Shown in pieces: positions 54,519 through 63,713 of a stretch of DNA of 64,000 nt (the stretch's first letter is position 1; every line of letters begins with the position of its first letter). The stretch is from JABDQA01 sp963824415. GTDB taxonomy: Bacteria; Desulfobacterota; Desulfobulbia; Desulfobulbales; Desulfocapsaceae. The position numbers were made by a program, and so were the translations under genes. The notes under the pieces were generated by a model that searched no databases, was not told where the DNA came from, and saw nothing but the letters and a program-made list of their open reading frames with translations. Location of the stretch: the NCBI GenBank assembly GCA_963824415.1, contig CAWGPM010000002.1, positions 62,001-126,000 on the forward strand, given 5' to 3'.

Positions 54519-55112
54519 TCAGATATTGAAGCGCTGGCCGATTAAGGCCTTGCGCTGATCGAGGGCTTCGTTGTATTGGGCGTTCAACTCGGCCGACGTC
54601 CGGGACCATTCTTCCTTGTATTGGGGGTGCATGGTCGGGTTCAGGGCCATATCATCGTCCAGCGGCAGCCCCTGTTGCTGCAGCTTCATCTTGAGCTGGG
54701 CCAGAATCGATTCGTCAAACTGCTGCTTGACCTGCTCGCAGTGCTGGCTGTACTGTTCCAGAATCTGTTTCAGTTCTGAGCAGATCGCGACGATATCGGA
54801 GGAGTTGCCGCTGAGCTTCTGCAGCCCGGTTAGGCTGAGCTGCGATTGCTCGGAGATTTCATCATAATCCCGGGGCAGCACGATATTGCGCAGCATCGTC
54901 TTGGCCATGCCGGCCCGGATGGCCATCTGCTCTGCGGACGGTCTGGCCTGCAGCAGCCCCATCAGGTCCTGTTCTTGGCCGTTTAAATAGGCGGCAGCCA
55001 GACGCATGCCCTGATTGAGCAAATCGTCGTCACTGCCGGTGTCCTCGGCTTCGGCTGCCAACCGGGCCGCCCGCTCCATTACCATATCCATCGTGCTTCG
55101 TATTTCCGCCAT
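54519..55112 (-). CDS. Cytoplasmic helical protein of unknown function
   Basis: A 197-residue, mostly helical, acidic protein with no signal or membrane part. The ATG at 55112 is chosen because the frame further upstream (to 55337) is not protein-like. Residues 30-150 contain long heptad-like helices (LNQGMRLAAAYLNGQEQDLMGLLQ region, then QILEQYSQHCEQVKQQFDES), so a coiled coil is likely. It is placed directly before the M24 peptidase and after rsmB in the same direction. No family is recognised. Confidence 0.6.
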   Translation of the reverse strand: MAEIRSTMDMVMERAARLAAEAEDTGSDDDLLNQGMRLAAAYLNGQEQDLMGLLQARPSAEQMAIRAGMAKTMLRNIVLPRDYDEISEQSQLSLTGLQKLSGNSSDIVAICSELKQILEQYSQHCEQVKQQFDESILAQLKMKLQQQGLPLDDDMALNPTMHPQYKEEWSRTSAELNAQYNEALDQRKALIGQRFNI

Positions 55113-55212
55113 AGTGATCCGTGTGGATGATTTGTTAATAAGTGAGTTCTGATTGAAATTAAGCTCGAATGTAGCCGACCACAAGCTGATGCGCAAAATA
55201 AAAAGGGCGGGT

Positions 55213-56586
55213 TCAGCGTTGCGTTCTGACCAGACGGGCGCCGAAAAAGCCATCGATACCAGATGCAGGAAGCGGTGCGAAAAAACCGTTCCGTACCAGC
55301 GTTTGGGCGCTGTCCGGCAGGAAATTCTGGGCTTCACTGATGGAAAAATGGACCATCTCTTCTAAAAACAGCTCTATCACCCGTTGGTTTTCTTCGGGCT
55401 CAATCGAACAGGTGGCGTAGACCAGCACCCCTGAGTCCGCCAAAAGCCCTGCCGCGGTTTTCAGCAGAGCGAGCTGCTTTGCCGCATAGATGCTGAGATC
55501 GCTTAGGTCTCTGTTCCAGCGGATGTCCGGCCGCCTGCCGATGACGCCGGTGCCGGAACAGGGGGCATCGAGCAGGATTCTGTCGAAACGCTCCGTGCTT
55601 CGCCTGGCAAAAGCCTCGAGGGTTTGCTGGTGCACGGCAACCTGAGTTGAGGCGCCGGTTCGATGCAGGTTCTGCTGCAGAAGGGCGCATCTTCCGGGGT
55701 CCGGCTCAACCGCGCTCAAGTGGCTGTCCGTTCCCCGCAGGATCATTGCCATATGCGCAGTCTTACCGCCAAGCCCCGCACAGCAGTCCAAATATCGGCC
55801 TCTGTCCGGGAACGGGGCAAGCAGCAGGGTCGCCAGCTGGGCCGCCTGATCCTGTACCTGAAAAAACCCTTCCGCATATCCCGGCAGCGTCTGGAGGCGT
55901 CCGTTGAACCCGGGCAGCAGCAGTGCATCCGGGGCGTACTGTCCCTCGACAAAGGCAATGTTTTCGGCTTTCAACAGGCTGCTCAGCTCGGCCTTGTGCC
56001 GGGAGGAGTTGGTCCGCAGGCAGAGCTGGGGTTCGCAGTTGTTATGGGTGCATATCTCTAGCATGGCGGCCCTGCCGTAAATGGACTGCCAGCGCTTAGT
56101 CATCCAGACTGGATGGTTGAGCCAGTCTGGAGACGCTGTCGATTCGCCGATTCGCCCAGCCGGTGCTGGCAGCTCGGCGGCGCGGCGCAGACTAGTCCTG
56201 AGGACGCCATTGACAAAGCCCTGGAGCTGACTGGGAAAACCCGCCGCTTTGACGATCTTGACGCTCTCATTGACCACCGCCGAAGGCGGCAGCCGGTCGA
56301 GAAAAATCAGCTGGTAGAGTCCGCTCAGCAGAACGTACCGAACAAACGGTTTGATTTTTCTGATCGGGCGGGTGCAGAGTGATTCGAGGATGTGCTCCAG
56401 GTATTGTTTATTGCGCAGCACGCCGTTGGTGATCTTTTTGGCCAGCTGTCTGTCGGCTTCACTCAGGCAGCATTCGGCGGCCAGGTGCTCAAAGATAGGT
56501 GACAGTGGCAGTCTGGTCCTGTTGAGCTGAGTCAGCGCTTCAGCCGCGGCAAAACGGCCGTTCCCTTTGAGCCTGACGGTTTTCAT
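55213..56586 (-). CDS. rsmB: 16S rRNA (cytosine-967-C5) methyltransferase RsmB
   Basis: A 457-residue protein of RsmB form. The NusB-like RNA-binding domain comes first (about residues 7-145), then the SAM-binding methyltransferase (YLDCCAGLGGKTAHMA, DRILLDAPCSGTGVIGRRPDIRWN, VYATCSIEPEENQRVIE). Both catalytic cysteines, in the APCSG and ATCSI motifs, are present. It overlaps the GNAT gene by four bases. fmt, which often accompanies it, is not here. Confidence 0.95.
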   Translation of the reverse strand: MKTVRLKGNGRFAAAEALTQLNRTRLPLSPIFEHLAAECCLSEADRQLAKKITNGVLRNKQYLEHILESLCTRPIRKIKPFVRYVLLSGLYQLIFLDRLPPSAVVNESVKIVKAAGFPSQLQGFVNGVLRTSLRRAAELPAPAGRIGESTASPDWLNHPVWMTKRWQSIYGRAAMLEICTHNNCEPQLCLRTNSSRHKAELSSLLKAENIAFVEGQYAPDALLLPGFNGRLQTLPGYAEGFFQVQDQAAQLATLLLAPFPDRGRYLDCCAGLGGKTAHMAMILRGTDSHLSAVEPDPGRCALLQQNLHRTGASTQVAVHQQTLEAFARRSTERFDRILLDAPCSGTGVIGRRPDIRWNRDLSDLSIYAAKQLALLKTAAGLLADSGVLVYATCSIEPEENQRVIELFLEEMVHFSISEAQNFLPDSAQTLVRNGFFAPLPASGIDGFFGARLVRTQR

Positions 56587-57095
56587 CCGGGGGATGTGGT
56601 AGGGGAGGTTTTTCCGCTTGGAGCACTGGTGCCGCGCGGCGGCTGCCGCACCATTTCCACATGGGCAATGCCGTCTTCATCGTAGGGCGCAGAAACGGTT
56701 TCGAAACCGAACCCGGAATAAAACTGCTCGAGATAATGCTGGGCTGATATGCGAATTGCTGAATCCGGGTATTGGTGCATGGTACGGGCAATGGTTTCAT
56801 GGGTGAGCGCTCTGCCAAGCCCCCTGCCGCGAAAAGTTTTTGAGACCAGTACCCGGCCGATGGAGGGTTCGGCAAACTTTTTCCCCGGTAGAACCACGCG
56901 GGAATAGGCAACGAGTTGTCTGTTGGCAGCATCGTCAAGCCTCCCTATCAGATGCCAGGATAGCGGGTCAAGCTCGTCTGCATCCTGATAGATGCACTGC
57001 TGCTCTAAAATGAAGACCTCCTGCCGGGCCTTGAGAACAGCAAACAGGTCATCACGGCTGAGTTCTTTAAAAAACGACCATTGCCAGGTAATCAT
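56583..57095 (-). CDS. GNAT-family N-acetyltransferase (ElaA-like)
   Basis: A 170-residue acetyltransferase. It opens ITWQWSFFKELSRDDLFAVLKARQEVFILEQQCIYQDADELD, as in ElaA proteins. The acetyl-CoA loop is IGRVLVSKTFRGRGLGRALTHE. AAGG precedes the ATG at 57095. An earlier TTG start is possible. The C-terminal tail (PSGKTSPTTSPG) is low complexity. The substrate is unknown. Confidence 0.88.
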   Translation of the reverse strand: MITWQWSFFKELSRDDLFAVLKARQEVFILEQQCIYQDADELDPLSWHLIGRLDDAANRQLVAYSRVVLPGKKFAEPSIGRVLVSKTFRGRGLGRALTHETIARTMHQYPDSAIRISAQHYLEQFYSGFGFETVSAPYDEDGIAHVEMVRQPPRGTSAPSGKTSPTTSPG

Positions 57096-57317
57096 ATACA
57101 ACCTTGTCAATCAAAATATTAATGTGCGGTTTTCTATCTTGCTAGCTCATCTCCCTGATCGAAGTGCTTTGGGATTACTGCGCTGATCACCATAAACAAT
57201 GGCGGCCTTTCTGGCAAACCGGGGACATCCCTTGCAACCTTCCATGATTATTCTTACTCTTTAACCGATAGACGCTACCTGAAACAAAAATTGCAGGAAA
57301 ATGACAGGAGGTTGACC

Positions 57318-57539
57318 GTGCAGCACTTGAAATGCCCGGACTGCGGGGCCCAGCAGTTTTATGTCAAAGACCCGGATGACCGCTATACCATCTCTGATTT
57401 TAGCCTGGAAACAGGCACCGTCGCCTATCTGGACAATGAACCGGAGGCTGAACACATCACGGTTTCGGACGACACGGAGATCTTTTGTAATCAATGTGCC
57501 TGGCATGACAAGTTCAACAGCCTGGAGCGGGCCAGATGA
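57318..57539 (+). CDS. Small zinc-ribbon protein
   Basis: A 73-residue protein with two CxxC pairs (LKCPDCGAQ near the start and FCNQCAWH near the end) separated by an acidic stretch. The start is GTG with AGGAGG before it. The gene lies 51 bases before the rubredoxin-like gene and could be co-transcribed. Function unknown; a metal-bound structural or electron role is possible. Confidence 0.7.
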   Translation: MQHLKCPDCGAQQFYVKDPDDRYTISDFSLETGTVAYLDNEPEAEHITVSDDTEIFCNQCAWHDKFNSLERAR

Positions 57540-57590
57540 CCTATAGTAATTATAATAGCGACAATAAGCGCAACTACCTGGAGCATGATA

Positions 57591-57782
57591 ATGGAAAAAC
57601 AACAAAGCGCCCCGACAAAAAATCTCGATCCCCACTGGAAATGTCTGTCCTGCGGCAACACCATGCAGGCCCCATCGCCACCAGAAACCTGTCCGAGCTG
57701 TAAAGAAACGTGCGCTTTTAAAGACGTCAGCTGCTACACACCAGACTGCGGCGGGCCAGGAAATATCGATCCTCAGCTTTGA
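57591..57782 (+). CDS. Small rubredoxin-like zinc-ribbon/iron protein
   Basis: A 63-residue protein with HWKCLSCGNTMQ and ETCPSCKETCAFKD, two CxxC pairs in the rubredoxin-like arrangement. The end SCYTPDCGGPGNIDPQL adds two cysteines; such tails occur in small rubredoxin-like proteins of anaerobes. GGAG stands seven bases before the ATG at 57591. It may carry an iron or zinc and take part in oxygen or redox defence; this is inferred from similar domains. Confidence 0.75.
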   Translation: MEKQQSAPTKNLDPHWKCLSCGNTMQAPSPPETCPSCKETCAFKDVSCYTPDCGGPGNIDPQL

Positions 57783-58256
57783 TTGCTCTGATCACGCCCA
57801 AAGCCTGCCAGGGCACGATCCGATTCAAGCCAAGAATGCGGCTCTGCAATCGCTAAGCAGATGGGGCTCGTTAACGGCTCCGCTTTCTGACAATTGTGTC
57901 AGGCCATGGTTTCTTTGCTACAATTTCGTCTTTGCGCTACCGGTAAATAGGGGTTTGCCAGCCGGGTCTTGGCGCCAGAGTTTTGTTGCTGTCATTGATA
58001 CCTGCTGCCGCTACCAGCTGGGTAAGTGGTTTAATTATCATTTATTTTTAGATGGTTAGCAGGTTATCAAGTCTGGCTGAATTATTTTTCCTTCAAATTA
58101 TAATTGTGCCGCAATCGGTAGACTAGCTTGCCATCGCAACGACCCTCGAGGAACAGGAAAAAAGATGACTTGGCTGGACAGCAGGCTCGCCGCTTGTTAC
58201 GATTGTCAGTCTCATGGATTGAAGAAAGTTACCCAGACAAGCGGGAGAAGATACTT
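57783..58256. other. Gap without a supported gene
   Basis: About 470 bases, AT-rich between 58020 and 58110. TTGTGT (57895-57900) and TACAAT (57920-57925) stand 19 bases apart and could be a weak promoter. The open frame of the next gene runs back to 58128, but this part (RPSRNRKKDDLAG...) precedes a good GTG start with a ribosome site and is not signal-like. Confidence 0.4.
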
Positions 58257-59291
58257 GTGAGATTGTGGTACAGAGCACTTTTGGCAGGGGCGGTATGCGC
58301 CGTTTTGGCGTGTGTGTTTGTGCTGCCAAAACCGGTATCAGCGATTACCCTGGAGATGGTAAAGCAGCGCGGAATGCTGAATTGCGGGGTCGCAGCCGGT
58401 ATGCAGGGCTTTTCCAGCGTCGATGACCAGGGCGTCTGGAACGGGCTCAACGTCGATATCTGCAGGGCTGCAGCTGCGGCGGTACTGGGCGATGCAGGAA
58501 AAGTTGCATTTATCCCACTGAGCCTGAAAAACCGGTTGATTGCACTGCAGTCCGGCGAGGTCGATCTTCTTTCGATGAACATCGGTTGGGATATGAGCTA
58601 CGATACCTCGATCGGTCTGCATTTCGGCGGGGTTACCTTCTATGATGGACAAGGTTTTATGGTGCCGGTTAAGCTGGGGGTAAAAAGCGGCCTCGAGCTC
58701 AATCGCACGACGGTCTGTCTCGAGCCTGCAGACCGGGATAAAGCCAACCTGGTTGATTTTTTCACCAGCCACAACCTCGAGTACAGGATCGTTGATGTGG
58801 GAGAAAACAGCAGCGCTGCCGAAGCGCTCGACTCAGGCCGCTGCGATGTGATCAGCGGGGATATCTCGGAGCTCTACCTCCTGCGGCTGCGCACTGCGGA
58901 ACCCAATCGATACTTGGTTCTGCCCGATCTCATTTCAAGAAGACCCCTGGGTCCGATGGTGCGGCAGGGTGATGACGGCTGGTTCAATGTGATCAGGTGG
59001 GTGCTCTTTGCGCTGGTGATTGCCGAGGACGAAGGGCTTGACTCACTGACCATTGAGCAGATGCAGGCCAGTCAGAACCCTGATATCAGAAGGCTGCTCG
59101 GCCGCGACGGGATTGGCGGAAAAGGCCTCGGACTTGCCGATGACTGGATCTACCAGATGATCAGACAGGTGGGCAATTACGGCGAGATTTTCAATCGCAA
59201 CGTCGGTGCCGGCTCTGCCCTGCAGATGGAGCGCAATCTAAACGAACTCTGGAATCGGGGCGGTCTGCAGTACGCGCCATCTATCCATTGA
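58257..59291 (+). CDS. Amino-acid ABC transporter substrate-binding protein (AapJ-like)
   Basis: A 344-residue periplasmic binding protein. A GTG at 58257 with GGGAG before it begins a signal peptide (LLAGAVCAVLACVFVLPKPVSA, cleavage after about residue 29). The mature part matches the general L-amino-acid binding proteins AapJ/BztA: ITLEMVKQRGMLNCGVAAGMQGFSSVDDQGVWNGLNVDICRAAAAAVLGD, TVCLEPADRDKANLVDFF, GPMVRQGDDGWFNVIRWVLFALVIAEDEGL. No permease or ATPase gene is next to it, so it is an orphan or uses a distant transporter. Confidence 0.9.
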   Translation: MRLWYRALLAGAVCAVLACVFVLPKPVSAITLEMVKQRGMLNCGVAAGMQGFSSVDDQGVWNGLNVDICRAAAAAVLGDAGKVAFIPLSLKNRLIALQSGEVDLLSMNIGWDMSYDTSIGLHFGGVTFYDGQGFMVPVKLGVKSGLELNRTTVCLEPADRDKANLVDFFTSHNLEYRIVDVGENSSAAEALDSGRCDVISGDISELYLLRLRTAEPNRYLVLPDLISRRPLGPMVRQGDDGWFNVIRWVLFALVIAEDEGLDSLTIEQMQASQNPDIRRLLGRDGIGGKGLGLADDWIYQMIRQVGNYGEIFNRNVGAGSALQMERNLNELWNRGGLQYAPSIH

Positions 59292-59310
59292 GTCACCCCG
59301 GCGGCCCGAT

Positions 59311-60030
59311 ATGAATGTTCACTGGCTTCAGCACGTGCCTTTTGAAGGCTTGGGGGTGATCGAAACGTGGGTTCGAGACCGAGGCCATCGGCTTGACTGC
59401 ACCCGTTTTTGGGCTGGGCAGCGGTTGCCTGAACTGGCCTGCGTCGATCTGCTGGTCGTCATGGGCGGGCCGATGGGGGTCTGCGATGAGAAGCGCTATC
59501 CCTGGCTGGTCGAGGAAAAGCGTTTTATCCGTGAGGCGGCTGATACGGGGCGAACTATTCTGGGAATATGTTTGGGTGCACAACTTCTGGCCCAGGTCTT
59601 CGGGGCTGAGGTCCATGCCAGCACCACGAGAGAAATCGGCTGGTTTCCGGTTACCTGCAGTGATGCTCTGCCAGACTGGGCGGCTGAGTTCTCCGAGCGG
59701 GAAATGATGGTCTTTCACTGGCACGGCGATAGCTTTGAGCTGCCCGCCGGTGCGGTGCATCTCTATGCAAGCCGCTGCTGCGCCAATCAGGGGTTTGCAA
59801 TCGACGACCGGATCGTCGGACTGCAATTTCATGCTGAGATGACTGAAACGGGGATACAAGCGTTAATCGACCACTGCTCCGATGAGCTCGAAGACGTTCC
59901 CGAAAATAAGCAATGGATCCAGCCAGCCCGGCAGATCATCGATAATCTGCATTTTATCGAACCGGCTCAGCGCTATATGAGCGCGTTATTGAACCAGCTT
60001 GAGTGTCAGACCCAGTCGCTTCGGAGCTGA
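59311..60030 (+). CDS. Class I glutamine amidotransferase-like protein
   Basis: A 239-residue protein with the amidotransferase triad: nucleophile in ILGICLGAQLLAQVFG (Cys), and GLQFHAEMTETG (His, Glu). The opening NVHWLQHVPFEGLGVIETWVRDRGH and VVMGGPMGVCDE segment belong to the GMP-synthase-like subgroup (GuaA N-terminal type) acting alone, such as gamma-glutamyl hydrolases. The partner and substrate are unknown. It lies 19 bases after the binding-protein gene. Confidence 0.88.
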   Translation: MNVHWLQHVPFEGLGVIETWVRDRGHRLDCTRFWAGQRLPELACVDLLVVMGGPMGVCDEKRYPWLVEEKRFIREAADTGRTILGICLGAQLLAQVFGAEVHASTTREIGWFPVTCSDALPDWAAEFSEREMMVFHWHGDSFELPAGAVHLYASRCCANQGFAIDDRIVGLQFHAEMTETGIQALIDHCSDELEDVPENKQWIQPARQIIDNLHFIEPAQRYMSALLNQLECQTQSLRS

Positions 60031-60053
60031 GTTCTCACTTTACTATACGACCG

Positions 60054-62975
60054 TCAAAGCTCTAAGATCGAATCGAACAAAGACTTGTCTGCCTCGATCT
60101 TGGCCCGATTACCGATGATTGCCCGGTGGCAGTTCTCTGTCATCTGCTGAAACGGCTCAGCAAACTTACGCAGATCCTCCTGGTTTGTCGCAATGATCTC
60201 GGCCAGGCGCTGCAGCTTCTGGTCAGCGGTTATGCCGCAGAGGTATTCGTTGCGGCCGGTCGCCCCGCGGGCAGCGGCGCTCTGGTGGGGATCGAAAGTG
60301 CCGTAAGTGCCGATAATGATCTGTTCGAGCGCCGGCCGGGACAGCCCGATGTCACCAATCACCTTGGGGATCAGGTTGTAGGCCTCGTAGGTCTTGCGCA
60401 CCTGCGGGTCACGGTAGCTGATCATCGCGATGTTGCCGGTGATATGGCTGAACTGGATAAAGCAGCCGTAGGCCCCGCCGATCTGGCGGACACTGTTCCA
60501 TAAATAGTCGCGGGACAGATAGGTCTTGAGCACTTCGAAACTGCCGTTGTAGCCGTTTCCCGCCTCGAAAAGCGCACCGCCCTGGACCGCAAAGACGATT
60601 TCGGCGGCGGTGATAAAGGCCTCGTGGCGGGCAAAAGCCCCGTTCTCAGGGGGCGGGGCAACATTGTGGGCTGCATCTGCAAGTGCAGCAGGAATGCGTC
60701 CCCCCAGATCCTTGAAACGCTCGATATCTAAGCTTTCCCCGGTCAGCGAGATCACCATATTGGTGCGGTTCAGCAGGATCGAGGCCATGGTCTGCAGGTC
60801 GCTGATAAATGATTCTTCCTGCTGCTGGTAATCGGTTGCCAGACTTCTCAGGGCACGATAGGCGGTGATGCCGCTGAACTGCTCCTGATAGTGCCCGGCC
60901 AGGCTGAGATGGGAAAAGACCCGGGTCGAAGCCAGGCCATAACCTTCACTCTGGGCGCCATGCTCGGCCCAGGCGAATTCGCGCCGGACGATCTCCGCGA
61001 TGCGCAGGCGGTCCTGGAAAGAAAGGTCGCTGAACAACTCAGCGACCAGATCGATGCTGGGCTCCAGATACTCGGGCAGCACTTTGAGGCTGAGCCAGAG
61101 CAGGGCCCTGACCTGGTCGGGGCTGCCGTATCTGCTGTAGGTGTTGATCGCATGACTGAACCCACCGGTGCAGGTGGCAATCTCTTTGGCGAACTGCATA
61201 TAGTCGAGCTTGCTGGTGCCGATTTCGGTGATGATGGTGCCGAACAGGTCAAGCAGCGGCAGGTAGCGGGCCGGTAGGCAGCTCAGGTCAAGGCCGATAT
61301 CGATATAGGAAATGCGATTGGTGGGCAGTTCGCTGACCAAAAACTCCTGCCCAGCCAGCTGCTCGGCCGCCACACTATGAAAATTGGCGTTGGCCGGCAG
61401 ATCATCGAGACCGAGCTGGGGCAGTTTGGCCAGAGCCAGGTCATCGTTGGCACTCTGCTGCCTGAGGATGAGCTCCTCGGTTCTTTCTATCAGTGCCTGG
61501 CGCTCCTTCTCGCTGAGGTCTTTTTCGTAGCGATCGAGCCGCTGCTGCTCCTGGGCGGCGGTTTCGACGATCTTGTCCGGGTCAGGTTCGAGTACAACGG
61601 TGACGGTTGCGGGATTGTCGATCAACGCCCGCTTGATCAGCATTTCAAAATAGCCCTCGTCGAGTGCTTTGCGCCGGATGCTCTGCAGCAGTTCTTCACT
61701 CTTCAGCGCCTCGAAGGGGTCGGTGCCGTATTTAAACGCCGCCAGGGCTTTGCTCTGCAGATCAAGGCCGCGCTGTGCCTTGCTTGCTTCCTCTCTGACC
61801 CCGAATTCAAATTTGTTGAGTTCGGCCAGTACCAGGTCACGAGCCAGGCCGTTGTTGACCATCTCCTGCAGGGCAGCGCGGTAGAGTGCGGTGAATGTAT
61901 CAACCTGGTGCGGTTCGCTGCCCACCAGATAGGTGATCATCACGGTATTGAAGCACGATGAGGAAAGGTAGAGTCCGCCGAAGTCCTTGCAGATGCCACT
62001 GGAGATAATCTTGTTTTTCAATGGCGAGCCATCGGAGTTGTATAAAATATTGGCAATGACTTGAAAGGCCGCGTTTTCCTCCCTATCCGCCACCGTCCCG
62101 ACATGGGTCCCAACCGCGAGATACGTACGCTCGGCGGTTTCGGCCGATTCCACCCCGTAGCGGTCATTGATCTGTGTCGGTGCGCTGATCAGGTTGCCGA
62201 GCTCAACGGTGACGCACTCGGCAGAGGTGGGAAAGGCGAGCAGAAAATTGCGCTGCAGATAGTTCAGTTCATCTTCGAGCGGTGCATCGCCGTAGAGAAA
62301 GAAAGTACAGTTACTGGGATGGTAGTGTTTCTGGTGAAAATCGCAGAATTGTTCATAGCTCAGGTCGGGAATGTTTTTCGGATCACCGCCCGATTCGTGG
62401 GCATAGGTGGAGCCGGGCATCAGTCCACCGAAAATATGGTGAAATATCAGTCTTATCGGGTCGGAGAAGGCGCCTTTCATTTCATTGAACACCACCCCCT
62501 GGAACTGGAGCGGGCTGTCCGGCGAGTCCTTGTGATAATGCCAGCCCTCCTGCTCGAAGGTTTCCGGAACCAGCAGGGGATTGAAGACCACGTCGCAATA
62601 GACGTCCATCAAATTGAAATACTCCTTGAGGTTTCGGGTGGCAAACGGATAGTAGGTGACATCGGAGCCGGTCATCGCATTGAGGAAGGTCATCAGGCCG
62701 CCTTTGTTCATCTCGCCGAAGACGTCCTTGACCGGATATTTTTTCGAACCCATCAGCACCGAATGCTCGAGTATATGGGCAACCCCGGTTGAATCGGTGG
62801 GCGTGGTGTTGAAGGCGACCGCGAAGGTCTTGTTAGGGTCCTCGTTTTTTACCGCGATCAGCGGGCAGCCAAGCGTTTCGTGCTCGAAGAGGTAAACCTC
62901 GGAGGCGATTTCGTCGATGGTCTCCAGACGTTTCAGGGTAAATCCGGCAGTCGTGCTTCCTGGGTGCAAATTCAT
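60054..62975 (-). CDS. M16 metallopeptidase, PreP-like (presequence protease family)
   Basis: A 973-residue zinc peptidase with the inverted motif HILEHSVLMGSKKYPVKDVF (HxxEH) near residue 85. The third ligand Glu lies further downstream (EMKGAFSDP region). M16C family marks include MTFLNAMTGSDVTYYPFATRNLKEYFNLMDVYCDVVFNPLL and GWHYHKDSPDSPLQFQGVVFNEMKGAFSDP. Four homologous domains fill the length. There is no signal peptide, so it probably degrades oligopeptides in the cytoplasm. GAGG stands ahead of the ATG. Confidence 0.94.
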   Translation of the reverse strand: MNLHPGSTTAGFTLKRLETIDEIASEVYLFEHETLGCPLIAVKNEDPNKTFAVAFNTTPTDSTGVAHILEHSVLMGSKKYPVKDVFGEMNKGGLMTFLNAMTGSDVTYYPFATRNLKEYFNLMDVYCDVVFNPLLVPETFEQEGWHYHKDSPDSPLQFQGVVFNEMKGAFSDPIRLIFHHIFGGLMPGSTYAHESGGDPKNIPDLSYEQFCDFHQKHYHPSNCTFFLYGDAPLEDELNYLQRNFLLAFPTSAECVTVELGNLISAPTQINDRYGVESAETAERTYLAVGTHVGTVADREENAAFQVIANILYNSDGSPLKNKIISSGICKDFGGLYLSSSCFNTVMITYLVGSEPHQVDTFTALYRAALQEMVNNGLARDLVLAELNKFEFGVREEASKAQRGLDLQSKALAAFKYGTDPFEALKSEELLQSIRRKALDEGYFEMLIKRALIDNPATVTVVLEPDPDKIVETAAQEQQRLDRYEKDLSEKERQALIERTEELILRQQSANDDLALAKLPQLGLDDLPANANFHSVAAEQLAGQEFLVSELPTNRISYIDIGLDLSCLPARYLPLLDLFGTIITEIGTSKLDYMQFAKEIATCTGGFSHAINTYSRYGSPDQVRALLWLSLKVLPEYLEPSIDLVAELFSDLSFQDRLRIAEIVRREFAWAEHGAQSEGYGLASTRVFSHLSLAGHYQEQFSGITAYRALRSLATDYQQQEESFISDLQTMASILLNRTNMVISLTGESLDIERFKDLGGRIPAALADAAHNVAPPPENGAFARHEAFITAAEIVFAVQGGALFEAGNGYNGSFEVLKTYLSRDYLWNSVRQIGGAYGCFIQFSHITGNIAMISYRDPQVRKTYEAYNLIPKVIGDIGLSRPALEQIIIGTYGTFDPHQSAAARGATGRNEYLCGITADQKLQRLAEIIATNQEDLRKFAEPFQQMTENCHRAIIGNRAKIEADKSLFDSILEL

Positions 62976-63013
62976 AGAGTTTACGTGCCTCGTGTAAGTA
63001 GTATAAGTACTGG

Positions 63014-63478
63014 TTATTTTCTATTGAGCTGCGGGGATTGATCGGTGTCGACGAGCAGGGTCACCGGCCCGTCGTTGGTCAGCGCCACCTGCATCATCGC
63101 CTGGAACTGGCCTGAGGCGGTTCGTATCCCCTGTTTTTTCACCCAATCGATAAAACGTTCATACAGGGGTTCGGCCTCACCGGGCGCAGCCGCGTCGGAA
63201 TAACCGGGCCGTCTGCCTTTTCTGCAGTCCCCGTAAAGGGTGAACTGCGACACAATAAGCATCTCGCCGCCGATATCAGCCAGAGAAAGGTTCATTTTTC
63301 CAAACTCATCGGCAAAAATTCGTAAATGAACGATTTTCTCTGCCAGCCAGGCAGCCTCACTCTCGGTATCGCCCCGCTTGACGCCGAGTAGGACCACCAG
63401 GCCTTCTGAGATCGAGCCGAGCATTTCACCGTCTGAAAAGACCGAGGCCGTGCTGACCCGCTGAACAACTGCCCGCAT
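63014..63478 (-). CDS. dtd: D-aminoacyl-tRNA deacylase
   Basis: A 154-residue enzyme that removes D-amino acids from tRNA. It opens MRAVVQRVSTASV and has the SQFTLYGDCRKGRRPGY segment and the NDGPVTLLVDT motif near the C-terminus, both typical of Dtd. Length is standard. It follows the M16 peptidase start by about 40 bases on the same strand. Confidence 0.96.
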   Translation of the reverse strand: MRAVVQRVSTASVFSDGEMLGSISEGLVVLLGVKRGDTESEAAWLAEKIVHLRIFADEFGKMNLSLADIGGEMLIVSQFTLYGDCRKGRRPGYSDAAAPGEAEPLYERFIDWVKKQGIRTASGQFQAMMQVALTNDGPVTLLVDTDQSPQLNRK

Positions 63479-63713
63479 GAAATTTCCACCCGTTTGTTTT
63501 AATCGGTTAAGCGGCTGCAGGGCCGTACTGTGCCCAATACCTACCCGGAAAATGTCAATACTGTCAATCTAATCGAAGACGGCAACCGGCTGCTTGTTGT
63601 TTGGCTGGGACTTGGTTATAGATAGAAACGCAATACCCCACTGCTGATGAGGGGCCATAACAGTGTCAGTTTTTGTGGGAGTGCTGCTGGAGCCCGAACA
63701 AGGATGATCGCCA

